DNA from: Halomarina pelagica | GTDB taxonomy: Archaea > Halobacteriota > Halobacteria > Halobacteriales > Haloarculaceae | Assembly (NCBI RefSeq): GCF_024228315.1 | Contig: NZ_CP100454.1 | Location: 62,001-126,000 of the forward strand | Length of the DNA: 64,000 bases | Direction: 5' to 3' | Position numbers and translations under genes: made by a program | Notes under the pieces: generated by a model | Told to the model about the DNA's origin: nothing | Seen by the model: the letters and a program-made list of their open reading frames with translations, nothing else | The model's database searches: none | Shown: positions 44,312-53,921 of the stretch, piece after piece | Numbering within the stretch: the first letter of the stretch is position 1 | Layout: each line of letters starts with the position of its first letter

Positions 44312-46144
44312 TCAGCCGCGCAACCGGCGGGTCTCCGCCTCGTCGACCTCGATATCGTCGGTGAGCGCGACGCCGTAGGCCTCGCGTGCGCGTTCAACGC
44401 TGACGAAGCCGTCGAGGACGTCGGCGCGAACCTTCTCCGGGTCGCGCTCCGTCGGATCGCCCCACCCGCCGCCGCAGGGGCCCACCAGGCGGAGCCGCTG
44501 GCCGACGTCCATCGCCTGGTTCTCCAGCTTCGAGGTGAGCCGCTGCTCGTCGTCGGTGTCGGGATCGAGGATGATCTGCCCCGTCGTGCCGTCGCGGCCG
44601 CCGTCGAAGCCCCACGGCGGGTACTTGTTGCCGTCGCCCTCGATGGACACGCGCGCCGGGGTGACGAACTCCATCTCGCGGATCGTGCCGATGCCGCCGC
44701 GGTTGCGCCCCGCCCCCTCGCTGTCCTCGCGGAGCTCGTACCTGCTCACCCGGAGCGGGTAGTGGCTCTCGATGTCCTCGATCGGGTTGTTCCGCGTGTT
44801 GGCGTAGAGCGTGTCGACCGCGTCGAGGCCGTCCTTCGCCGGTCGGCCGCCGTAGCTGCCCGAGGAGATGTCCATGTACACCCAGTACTCGTCGTCCTCC
44901 GTGACGCCGCTGAACGTGCTCACCTTGAGGTTCCCGATGCCCGCGCAGGTCTTCTCCGGGACGACCTCCGCCAGCGCCTTCAGCGTGAGGTCCGCGATCC
45001 GGTTGCCCGGGCAGAACCGCGCGATCGTCGGCGCGGGGAACCGCGGGTTGACGATGGTCCCCTTCGGTGCGTGGACGGAGACGGGCCGGGTGATGCCGTT
45101 GTTCTGTGGGACGAGCTCGTGCTCCTCGGTGTCGAGGAGGGTCGACCGGACGACGAGCAACACCGCCGGGATGACGGTCCCCTTGAACGGCATGTTGATC
45201 GGTCGATTGTCGATCTGGTCGTCGCACCGCGAGAGATCGACGCGGATCTCCGAACCGTCGACCTCCAGGTCGACCGCGAGGAACACGTCCTTCTCGTTCG
45301 GATCCGGCGAGTCGAGGAACCCGTCGATGTAACCCTCCGCGGAGTAGGTGCCGTCGGGGAGCCGCTCGATCTCCCGGCGCAGGCGCTCCTCGGAGTAGTT
45401 CATCATCGCCTGGCCCGCGAGCTTGACCGTGTCGTGGCCGTACTCCTCGAACAGCTCGTGCATCCGGTCGACGCCGACGCGGGCGGCGGAGATCTGCGCC
45501 TCGATGTCGCCCATGACCATGTCGGGCACCCGGATGTTGTCGGCGATGAGCTGCCAGGCGGCCTCGTTGCGCACCCCGTCGTCGACGATCTTCAGGGCGT
45601 CGAGCCGGATCGACTCGCTGTAGGCGTCGATGGTGTCGATGATGCACGTCCCGGGCTTGTCCGCGCCGACGTCGAGATGGTGGGCCGTCGTCACCGAGAA
45701 CCCCGTCAGCTCGCCGCCGTGGAAGATCGGGACGACGATCCCGAAGTCCGGGGCGTGACTCGCGCCGTAGTAGGGATCGTTGTGCAGGACGACGTCGCCG
45801 GGCCGGAAGGAATCGCCCCGCTCGTCGAAGACCTCGATCACGCCCTCCACGTAGGCCGGGATGGGACCCATCTGGAGCGGCGTGCTGTCGGTCTCACAGA
45901 GCTGTCGGCCCTGCTCGTCGAGGAGCGCGCAGCCGAAGTCCTCCGACTCCCGGATGATGCTCGAGTAGCTCATCCGGGTCAGCTTGTGACCCATCTCGTC
46001 GCAGATGTTGACGAGGCTGCCCGAGATGACCTGCCGGGTGATCGGATCGACCCGTCGTTCGGGGTCGTCGACCTCGAGTCGCGGCGCGGTCTGCTGTCTA
46101 ATGTCGGTGCCGGCGGGGTTCTGTGTTTCGTGTACTTCTGCCAT
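44312..46144 (-). CDS. hyuB: N-methylhydantoinase B / oxoprolinase-type beta subunit
   Basis: The 610-residue protein is HyuB-like. Landmarks: VDPITRQVISGSLVNICDEMG near residue 34, YSSIIRESEDFGCAL, GDVVLHNDPYYGASHAPDFGIVVPIF, RPINMPFKGTVIP, and GAGRNRGGIGTIREMEF with the C-terminal GPCGGGWGDPTERDPE. With HyuA it forms an ATP-dependent hydantoinase or oxoprolinase-type enzyme that opens hydantoin-like rings. It starts 18 bases after the hyuA stop and is in the same operon. Its start is ATG 46144. Confidence 0.93.
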   Translation of the reverse strand: MAEVHETQNPAGTDIRQQTAPRLEVDDPERRVDPITRQVISGSLVNICDEMGHKLTRMSYSSIIRESEDFGCALLDEQGRQLCETDSTPLQMGPIPAYVEGVIEVFDERGDSFRPGDVVLHNDPYYGASHAPDFGIVVPIFHGGELTGFSVTTAHHLDVGADKPGTCIIDTIDAYSESIRLDALKIVDDGVRNEAAWQLIADNIRVPDMVMGDIEAQISAARVGVDRMHELFEEYGHDTVKLAGQAMMNYSEERLRREIERLPDGTYSAEGYIDGFLDSPDPNEKDVFLAVDLEVDGSEIRVDLSRCDDQIDNRPINMPFKGTVIPAVLLVVRSTLLDTEEHELVPQNNGITRPVSVHAPKGTIVNPRFPAPTIARFCPGNRIADLTLKALAEVVPEKTCAGIGNLKVSTFSGVTEDDEYWVYMDISSGSYGGRPAKDGLDAVDTLYANTRNNPIEDIESHYPLRVSRYELREDSEGAGRNRGGIGTIREMEFVTPARVSIEGDGNKYPPWGFDGGRDGTTGQIILDPDTDDEQRLTSKLENQAMDVGQRLRLVGPCGGGWGDPTERDPEKVRADVLDGFVSVERAREAYGVALTDDIEVDEAETRRLRG

Positions 46145-46162
46145 GATGTCTCGTCTCCGTTC

Positions 46163-48247
46163 TCACTCCCTCGGGGCCAGTTCGATGTCGCCGTACTCTA
46201 GGACGCGCGCCGAGAAGTCCGGCGGGACGATGGTCGTCGAGTCCTTCTCCCCGATGATGACGGGGCCGTCGATCTCGTGGCCCGCACCGAGCGTCGCCCG
46301 TTCGACGAACGGCGTCTCGAACGAACGCGCCTCGCCGTCGACGCTGAAGTAGACGTCCTCCGTGAACAGCGCGAGGTCGGCCACCTCGCCTTCCGCCTCG
46401 GGGATCGGGACGAGCTTCGAGGAGGGGAGACGACCGTACGCCGTCACCCGCTCGTTGACCAGCTCGACCGGGTTCTCCGGGAAGTTGTGGCCGAACTCGC
46501 TCCGGTGGATCTCGTCGAACGTCTCGCGGACCCGCTCGACGGGCGACACGCGCTCGCCGTCGCCGACGACGACGTTCAGCTCGTAGCCCTGTCCCTGGTA
46601 GCGGCAGTCGGCGGTCAGTTCGAGTTCGATGTCGTCGTCGCTCACGCCGTCGGCGCGGAGGCGGGTTCGAACCCGCTCGACCAGGTCGTCGTAGTCGGTC
46701 TGGAGCGTCTCGCGGTCGAGGTCGGCCAGCATCGAGAACTCGGTGGCGATCTGGTCGTACTGGAGGTCGGTCGTCGAGAGCCCGATCGCCGACAGCACGC
46801 CGGGGCTAGCCGGGATCAGCGTGCGTGGGATGTCGAGTTCGCGCGCGATGTCGGCGGCGTGCATCGGCCCTGCCCCGCCGAACGAGACGAGCGCGAACTT
46901 CTTCGGATCGCGCCCCTTCTGGATCGTCTTCGACCGGATCGCGTTCGCCATGCTGTTGTTGACGATCTGGAGGACGCCGAGCGCGGCCTCCATGGTATCC
47001 ATCCCGAGGGGCTCCGCGAGACGCTCGCGGACGACCTCGCGCGGCTCGTCGGTCGAGAGGTCCATCTCGCCGCCGAGGAAGAACTCCGGGCGGATGCGCC
47101 CGAGGGTGACGTGTGCGTCGGTGACCGTCGGGTCGGTCCCGCCGCGCTTGTAGGCCACGGGGCCGGGGACCGCGCCGGCGGACTTCGGCCCGACGCGGAA
47201 CGCGCCCACCTCATCGAGGTAGGCGATGGAGCCGCCGCCCGCGCCGATCGTCTCGATGTCGATCATCGGGATCATCACGGGGTAGCCGCCGATCTGCGTC
47301 TCGCGGACGTTCGCCTCGACGATCTCGCCGCCGGAGACGATGCCGATGTCGGCGCTCGTCCCGCCCATGTCGAGCGTGATGACGTTCGTCCCGGAGTCGT
47401 CGACGGGGTTGGCGTCGCCGCGCCACTTCCCTCCCAGGATGCCCGCCGCGGGGCCGGACAGTAGGAGCGTCACCGCAGTCTGCTTGACCATGTCCTCGGT
47501 GGCGATGCCGCCGTTCGACTGCATGACGTGAAGGTCGGCGTTCACGCCGAAGGCCTCGAGTTCGCGCTTGAAGCGACTGATATATTCGACCACCTTGGGG
47601 CCGATGAACGCGTTCATCGCGGTGGTGGTGAACCGCTCGAACTCGCGGAACTGTGGGTAGACCTCACTCGACGTCGTCACGTACGCGTCCGGGTGAACCT
47701 CCTCCACGATCTCCTTCGTTCGTCGCTCGTGCTCGTCGTTCAGGTAGGAGAAGAGGAACGAGACGGCGACGGACTCGACGCCCTCCTCCCGTAGCTCGGC
47801 CGCGCGCTCGGCGACCGCGTCCTCGTCGAGCGCGAGCGCGACCTGACCGTCGGCGGTCACCCGTTCGGGGACCCCCTTCCGGTGCCGTCGCCTGACTAAC
47901 GGATTCTTCTGCCACGGGATGTCCTGCTGGATGGAGTAGTTCTGCGGACGCTGGTGGCGTCCGATGTGGACTACGTCGCGGTAGTTCTCGGTCGTGATCA
48001 TCCCCGTCACGACGCCGTCGTGTTCCAGCACGGCGTTGGTCGCGATCGTCGTGCCGTGGAGCACGTAATCGACCTCGACTGGCTCCGTCCCGGTCATCTC
48101 GCAGATCTCGCGTATCCCAGTCAGAGCACCCTCTGAGGGATCCTCAGGGGTCGTGCTCACTTTGTGTATCGTCTGTTCACCCGTTTCGTTGTCTATCAGG
48201 TAGATATCGGTAAAGGTCCCGCCGATATCTACGCCCAGGATTTTCAT
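46163..48247 (-). CDS. hyuA: N-methylhydantoinase A / oxoprolinase-type alpha subunit
   Basis: This 694-residue ATP-binding subunit starts MKILGVDIGGTFTDIYLID, the ASKHA phosphate-binding loop. It has YVLHGTTIATNAVLEHDG, RHQRPQNYSIQ, the second ATP motif NVITLDMGGTSADIGIVSGG, GAGGGSIAYLDEVGAFRVGPKSAGA and SFGGAGPMHAADIARELDI. It couples ATP hydrolysis to ring opening with HyuB. The TATA box at 48274-48283 gives a leaderless start and drives hyuA-hyuB. The 5-oxoprolinase family is related; the hydantoinase and racemase neighbours support a hydantoin or ureide substrate. Confidence 0.94.
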   Translation of the reverse strand: MKILGVDIGGTFTDIYLIDNETGEQTIHKVSTTPEDPSEGALTGIREICEMTGTEPVEVDYVLHGTTIATNAVLEHDGVVTGMITTENYRDVVHIGRHQRPQNYSIQQDIPWQKNPLVRRRHRKGVPERVTADGQVALALDEDAVAERAAELREEGVESVAVSFLFSYLNDEHERRTKEIVEEVHPDAYVTTSSEVYPQFREFERFTTTAMNAFIGPKVVEYISRFKRELEAFGVNADLHVMQSNGGIATEDMVKQTAVTLLLSGPAAGILGGKWRGDANPVDDSGTNVITLDMGGTSADIGIVSGGEIVEANVRETQIGGYPVMIPMIDIETIGAGGGSIAYLDEVGAFRVGPKSAGAVPGPVAYKRGGTDPTVTDAHVTLGRIRPEFFLGGEMDLSTDEPREVVRERLAEPLGMDTMEAALGVLQIVNNSMANAIRSKTIQKGRDPKKFALVSFGGAGPMHAADIARELDIPRTLIPASPGVLSAIGLSTTDLQYDQIATEFSMLADLDRETLQTDYDDLVERVRTRLRADGVSDDDIELELTADCRYQGQGYELNVVVGDGERVSPVERVRETFDEIHRSEFGHNFPENPVELVNERVTAYGRLPSSKLVPIPEAEGEVADLALFTEDVYFSVDGEARSFETPFVERATLGAGHEIDGPVIIGEKDSTTIVPPDFSARVLEYGDIELAPRE

Positions 48248-48273
48248 CGGCGTGTACGACGATAGACGCGACC

Positions 48274-48283
48274 GCTAAAAAAG
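48274..48283 (-). promoter_or_regulatory. TATA-like box for hyuA-hyuB
   Basis: On the minus strand it reads cttttttagc, centred about 31 bases before ATG 48247. Confidence 0.5.
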
Positions 48284-48401
48284 ATTTGCCCCTTGTTTGC
48301 ACGTCACGAGGTATGGTGCTGCCCGGAACGAGCCTCGCCGGATCGGCCGGCGTTCTGTGTGCCGTCACGTCGACGGCCCTTGGCAATCAGGCGCTCGACG
48401 A

Positions 48402-48950
48402 TCAGTCGGCGGCCAGGTCGAAACCGTCGGCGATCGCGTCGATACCGTAGCCGACGTTTCCGCCCATGACGCTCGGGACGACGAAGTCGAGGCCGTAGTC
48501 GAAGAACTCGGCGAGTCGCGCGACGCACTCGTCTGCGGTGCCGGCGGCGGCGAGTTCCCCGACCACCCAGTCCGGAACGTGCTCGGCGGCACTCGCGCTC
48601 CCCTCGGCCTCGGTGGCCTCACGCACGGGTCCCATGACCTCCTCCCGGACGTCGTCGCGGTCGAAGAACGGGTCGCCGACCGCTCGCCTCGCTCGCTCCA
48701 GTCCGGGGAGATTGCAGACGTACTCCGCGACCATCGGTTTCACCGCCGCCTTAGCCCTCTCGCCGTCAGCGTCAATGGAGAACGCGGGTACCATCCCCAC
48801 ATCGGGGCGCTCACGTCCGGCCTCGCGTGCCCCCTCGTCGATGAGGTCGAGGGCGTTCTTCACGTAGCCCTCGCTGACGAAGACGTTCAGCACGACACCG
48901 TCAGCTATCGCTCCTGCGAGTTTTAGCATCTTCGGACCGGTCACGCCCAT
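48402..48950 (-). pseudogene. C-terminal part of an interrupted luciferase-like gene
   Basis: The 183-residue frame begins GVTGPKMLKLAGAIADGVVL, a core segment of F420-dependent (Mer-like) members of the luciferase superfamily, and runs to the natural C-terminus. It cannot be a complete protein: the N-terminal barrel strands are on the far side of an IS605-type element, at 50760-50973. The ATG at 48950 comes from the junction with the element. About 75-110 residues between the two parts are missing. Confidence 0.8.
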
Positions 48951-48954
48951 ATGA

Positions 48955-49030
48955 CATCCTCCCCGGCGTAAACGCCGGGAGACGCACGGCGTCTCCCGAG
49001 CCTCGCTTCACGTCGTTCAGCGAGACGCCG
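48955..49030 (-). ncRNA. Structured right end, candidate omega-RNA region
   Basis: Just past the tnpB stop the DNA can fold into CCCGGCGT-aa-ACGCCGGG (48962-48979), GGGAGACG-cacgg-CGTCTCCC (48977-48997) and a CTCGCT/AGCGAG stem (49002-49007 with 49019-49024). In studied IS605 elements the guide RNA of TnpB comes from this place. Transcription here is inferred, not seen. Confidence 0.4.
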
Positions 49031-49052
49031 GGGTTTCCTCGCGCTGGGGGTA

Positions 49053-50388
<1,336 letters not shown>

Positions 50389-50441
50389 CACCTATTCCTT
50401 GTACCCGAAAGCTAATGTATGTTTGGGTTTTGTGCGTTTGT

Positions 50442-50573
50442 ATGGTGAAGAACATCCACCTCGTCGTGGACGACGACGTGCATGAGCGGCTAAAGCGAAT
50501 CAAGGACGACCACGGTCTGACGTGGGAAGGGATGTTGCTCCACGCGGCGAAGGACTTGGATATCCCGGACTGA
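50442..50573 (+). CDS. Small ribbon-helix-helix-like protein divergent from tnpB
   Basis: This 43-residue protein, MVKNIHLVVDDDVHERLKRI followed by KDDHGLTWEGMLLHAAKDLD, has one short beta strand and two helices, as in RHH-type DNA-binding or antitoxin proteins. It starts 53 bases from the tnpB start on the opposite strand, so a shared promoter region separates them. It may repress tnpB. Function is inferred from position and fold pattern. Confidence 0.6.
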   Translation: MVKNIHLVVDDDVHERLKRIKDDHGLTWEGMLLHAAKDLDIPD

Positions 50574-50620
50574 GCGGTGTCGGCGGTGTTTCGCCGTTGT
50601 CGGATTCACGCCCGTCATCA

Positions 50621-50730
50621 GAATCGCTTCGCGGTTCTTATGGGCTGTCCCAAGAATGACTTCGTCGTTCTTGTGGGCATGGAAGACGTGACGCGTCTTC
50701 CATACTGCACAAGACGTTTTGCGTCTTGTG
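50621..50730. repeat. Array of four hairpins at the element's left end
   Basis: Four inverted repeats follow each other: AGAATCGC-ttc-GCGGTTCT (50621-50639), CAAGAATGAC-ttc-GTCGTTCTTG (50651-50673), GGAAGACG-tgacg-CGTCTTCC (50681-50701) and CACAAGACG-ttttg-CGTCTTGTG (50708-50730). The last two are perfect. The stems share an AAGACG/CGTCTT-like core, so they seem related by duplication. They lie where IS605-family elements carry their TnpA-recognised hairpin. Confidence 0.85.
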
Positions 50731-50759
50731 AACGCCGTGAACGGTGGGACTCTCTCCTT

Positions 50760-50973
50760 GAGTCAGGTAGGGGTTGACCATGGCCGTGCCGAGCCGTATC
50801 CGTTCGGTGCGCGACGCCCACGCGGCGAGCGGCGCGACGCCGTCGCGCATGAGCCGGGATTCGAGCGCCCACGCCGACTCGAATCCGCGGTCTTCCGCGA
50901 GGCGCACGTACGTCCCCTGGCGGGGTTCCACCGGCTGATCGACGAAGGCGATGCCAAATCTCTTGGCAGACAT
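50760..50973 (-). pseudogene. N-terminal part of the interrupted luciferase-like gene
   Basis: From ATG 50973 the frame reads MSAKRFGIAFVDQPVEPRQG, then LAEDRGFESAWALESRLMRD and ASRTERIRLGTAMVNPY, the first two beta-alpha units of a Mer/F420-type luciferase-like protein. After NPY (about 50767) the homology stops and element sequence begins. The remainder is at 48402-48950. Confidence 0.8.
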
Positions 50974-51074
50974 TATCTCGCTTCAGGGACCGGGGTCGCA
51001 TAACTGTTTGCCGTAGAGAGCGTCGATCGACTGGAGCGCTCGACAGCGACGGTCGTGTTCTAACTACGATAGAA

Positions 51075-51084
51075 AACTATTAAT
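51075..51084 (+). promoter_or_regulatory. TATA-like box for the ECF transporter operon
   Basis: aactattaat is centred about 39 bases before ATG 51118, which would leave a leader of roughly 12 bases. Confidence 0.45.
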
Positions 51085-51117
51085 CGTCCTGCACCGAACA
51101 ACCCTCCGGGCATTGTC

Positions 51118-51318
51118 ATGGCAAACCAAGGCATACTTCCCCTCGTGGGGATCGTAGTAGTCGCAGTCCTGTTGTTGGGGCTGGTGTACGCCAACGTCAC
51201 CGGGATGCTGTCGCTGTCCGGGGCGGAGGTAGTGGACAGGAACACGGCGACGATCGTCGTCGCTGCGCTGTTTCTGCTCATGGTACCGTGGGTGTACCGA
51301 CGCATGAAGACGTCGTAG
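51118..51318 (+). CDS. Small two-TM membrane protein of the ECF operon
   Basis: The 66-residue protein has two hydrophobic segments (LPLVGIVVVAVLLLGLVYA at residues 7-25 and ATIVVAALFLLMVPWVYR at 44-61) joined by a polar loop, and ends in a basic MKTS tail. I do not recognise a family. It is the first gene of the ECF-transporter operon, 52 bases before the first ATPase. It may be an accessory subunit, as small membrane proteins accompany some nickel/cobalt ECF systems (CbiN-like), but no homology is claimed. Confidence 0.7.
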   Translation: MANQGILPLVGIVVVAVLLLGLVYANVTGMLSLSGAEVVDRNTATIVVAALFLLMVPWVYRRMKTS

Positions 51319-51370
51319 AGACGATACGACGACCACAGACTCGAACGAAGATGGAGGACCCGATCCAATA

Positions 51371-52225
51371 ATGGCGGCTATCGAACTGAACGACCTATCG
51401 TTCCGGTACCGGAATCAGCGCGGCGAACCGGCGCTTCGCGACGTCTCGCTCACGGTCGAGGAGGGCGAATTCCTCGGCGTCGTCGGCGAGACCGGGGCCG
51501 GAAAGACGACGCTCCTCTCGGCGATGTGCGGGGTCATCCCGTTTCACACGTCGGGCGATCGAACGGGGACGGTGCGGGTGAAGGGCAGGGCAGTCGAGGA
51601 GTACGACTCGTTGAGTGCCCTGTCGTCCGAGATCTCCATGGTGCTCGACAGCCCGGAGAACCAGCTGTTCAACCTGCACGTGTTCGACGAGGTGATCTGG
51701 GGACCGGAGAACATGGGCTTCGACCGCGAGGAGATCATCGAACGCGGCGAACGCGCCCTTCGGTTGTTCGGCCTGGAAGGGTTCGAAGATCGGATCACCT
51801 ACACCCTGTCGGGCGGCGAGAAGCAGAAGGTCGCGATCGCCTCCATCTACGCGCTCAGTCCGGAGATCATCCTCCTCGACGAGCCGACCAGCCAACTGGA
51901 CCCTATCGGCACCGAGATGGTGTTCGAAGCCATCGATCAGTTGATCGCTGAGGGCGTCACCATCGTGATGGCCGAGCATAAGATCGAGGAACTGGCCAAG
52001 TACGCCGACCGGATCGCGGTTCTCCGTAGCGGTGAACTGACCCACGTCGACGAGACGCGGGCGTTCTTCCTCGATGAGACGGACCACGGCGTTGCCCCAC
52101 CGCAGGTCACCGAACTCGGTCTCGAACTGTCCCAGAACGGCGTCGACGGGTTCCGCATCCCGCTTACGCTCGACGAGGCCACCGTCGAATACGCCGGCGT
52201 GCTCCGCCGGGAGGCCACGCGATGA
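51371..52225 (+). CDS. ecfA1: ECF transporter ATPase 1
   Basis: This 284-residue ABC ATPase has Walker A GETGAGKTT (residues 39-47), the ECF-type Q-loop SPENQLFNLHVFDEV, the signature TLSGGEKQKVAIA, Walker B EIILLDEPTSQLDP and the switch His in VMAEHKIEEL. The PENQLF motif marks ECF/CbiO-type ATPases. Its stop overlaps the next ATPase by ATGA, so both are made together and likely form the heterodimeric energy module on EcfT. Confidence 0.93.
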   Translation: MAAIELNDLSFRYRNQRGEPALRDVSLTVEEGEFLGVVGETGAGKTTLLSAMCGVIPFHTSGDRTGTVRVKGRAVEEYDSLSALSSEISMVLDSPENQLFNLHVFDEVIWGPENMGFDREEIIERGERALRLFGLEGFEDRITYTLSGGEKQKVAIASIYALSPEIILLDEPTSQLDPIGTEMVFEAIDQLIAEGVTIVMAEHKIEELAKYADRIAVLRSGELTHVDETRAFFLDETDHGVAPPQVTELGLELSQNGVDGFRIPLTLDEATVEYAGVLRREATR

Positions 52226-53211
52226 TAGTGGACGGCGCGCGGAATCGGGCGCTCCGGTTCGACGAGGTCGAGTTCAGTTACGTACCCGGAACGAGAGTTC
52301 TACACGGGATCGATCTGACCGTCGACGCGGGCGAGTTCGTGACGATTATCGGCCAGAACGGGTCGGGGAAGTCGACGCTCGTCAAGCACATCAACGGGTT
52401 ACTGACGCCGAACGCGGGCACCGTGGAGGTGACAGACCGCGACGGGACGACCTACTCGACCGCCGAACACCCGATGAACGTGCTCGCTCGGATCGTCGGC
52501 TACGTGTTCCAGAACCCGGACGACCAGATCTTCCACACCACGGTCCAGGAAGAGATCGAATACGGACTCAAGAACGTCGGCGTCCCGAAGTCGGAGCGTG
52601 TCGATCGCGTCGCGACGGTGCTCGACCGGGTCGGTCTCCCGGTCGACGGGAGCGAGAACCCCTTCAGCTTCAGCAAGGGTCAGCGCCAGCGGCTCGCGAT
52701 CGCGTCCGTGCTGGCGATGCGTCCGCAGTTGATCTGCGTCGACGAGCCGACGACGGGCCAGGACCGGGCCGAGAGCGTCCGCATCATGGAAATCCTGCGC
52801 GATTACAACGAGCGAGGGCACACCGTCGTCGTCATCACGCACGACATCGCACTCGCGGCGGCTTACACGGATCGTGTGATCGCGATAAAGGACGGTCGCA
52901 TCATCGCCGACGGACCGCCGGAGCGTGTGTTCCTCGACGCGGAGAACTTGGAGCAGACGAACATCCGTCCCCCCCAGATCACGCAGCTCGGACTCGCGCT
53001 CGCCGACGAAGCACCGCCGGGCGTGCTGGACGAGATGTGGCTGACGACCGGCGATGCGTTCGAGGACATCACGTCGTTTCTGGGACAGAGCGACCGGGGT
53101 GACCGGAGCGATCGGACCGACTCGGCCGACGTGACCGATCCGACGGTCCGAAACGGAACAACCGCGACTGATCGACAGCCGACCGAGCGCGCGGAGACGC
53201 GCGACGACTGA
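52222..53211 (+). CDS. ecfA2: ECF transporter ATPase 2
   Basis: The 329-residue ABC ATPase has Walker A IGQNGSGKSTL (about 37-47), the ECF Q-loop QNPDDQIFHTTVQEEI, Walker B QLICVDEPTTGQD and switch His VITHDIALA. The ABC signature reads FSKGQRQR rather than LSGGQ, leaving one of the two composite ATP sites possibly weaker. A 50-residue hydrophilic, Asp/Thr-rich tail follows the domain. It is tightly coupled to ecfA1. Confidence 0.93.
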   Translation: MIVDGARNRALRFDEVEFSYVPGTRVLHGIDLTVDAGEFVTIIGQNGSGKSTLVKHINGLLTPNAGTVEVTDRDGTTYSTAEHPMNVLARIVGYVFQNPDDQIFHTTVQEEIEYGLKNVGVPKSERVDRVATVLDRVGLPVDGSENPFSFSKGQRQRLAIASVLAMRPQLICVDEPTTGQDRAESVRIMEILRDYNERGHTVVVITHDIALAAAYTDRVIAIKDGRIIADGPPERVFLDAENLEQTNIRPPQITQLGLALADEAPPGVLDEMWLTTGDAFEDITSFLGQSDRGDRSDRTDSADVTDPTVRNGTTATDRQPTERAETRDD

Positions 53212-53257
53212 ACCGACGACGAACACAACCGACGAACGTACACCAGACACGGAGACA

Positions 53258-53917
53258 ATGAACGGAACTACCGACGTAGGAACCGAGGTACCGACTTCAG
53301 ATAAGACGATCGCGGAAGGCACCGCACCAGGGCCACTCCCGGACAACCTCTACGGTCAGCTCCCGGACTGGGAGTTCAAGTTATGGCCCAGTTCGACCAC
53401 GGTGATCATGGCGTCGCTGTTCCTGGCGCTCGGGTTCACCGTGAACATGCAGATCACGGAACGCATCGACACGGCGATGTGGGGAGGCATCTCCCCCCTG
53501 TGGGGACTGTTCTTCTTCTCGCTGTGGAACATGCCCGGGGCGATCTTCTTCGGTCTACCGGGGGCGCTCATCGTGGCCAACATCAACCCGATCGTCGCCA
53601 ACCTGACCGCAACGAACCCGCTCGCGCCGACATTCTTCGCGACGAACACGCTGTACGCCGTCCCGATGGCACTGTGGGCGTGGTACTTCAAGCGTCCCGG
53701 GGAGGGACTCACCTTCACCCAGATATCGATCGCACACTTCCTGTCGATCCCACTCGCGGTCGTGCCGCTCGCGTTCATCTGGCTGTTCGTGCTGAACTTC
53801 ACGATCGAGGTGATCGCGTTCTGGTTCGTCGCGTCCGCCGTGTTCGGCTGGGCCGGTATCTTCGTCTCGTACCCATTCGCGAAGAAGCTACTCGAATCCG
53901 GCGTCGTCCAGCGGTAG
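53258..53917 (+). CDS. Putative ECF substrate-binding (S) membrane protein
   Basis: The 219-residue protein has a 50-residue polar N-terminus and then five to six membrane segments starting at VIMASLFLALGFTVNMQI. The conserved-looking core is SLWNMPGAIFFGLPGALIVA, then NINPIVANLTATNPLAPTFF and ATNTLYAVPMALWAWYF. Position between ATPases and EcfT (4-base gap to EcfT) marks it as the S component that sets the substrate. I could not place it in a known S family (a YkoE-like arrangement is possible). The hydantoin/ureide genes on both sides suggest such a substrate. Confidence 0.75.
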   Translation: MNGTTDVGTEVPTSDKTIAEGTAPGPLPDNLYGQLPDWEFKLWPSSTTVIMASLFLALGFTVNMQITERIDTAMWGGISPLWGLFFFSLWNMPGAIFFGLPGALIVANINPIVANLTATNPLAPTFFATNTLYAVPMALWAWYFKRPGEGLTFTQISIAHFLSIPLAVVPLAFIWLFVLNFTIEVIAFWFVASAVFGWAGIFVSYPFAKKLLESGVVQR

Positions 53918-53921
53918 CGCG

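Noticed and set aside
44762-46201. 479-residue plus-strand frame opposite hyuB
   Set aside because: Antisense shadow; hyuB motifs on the minus strand are unmistakable.
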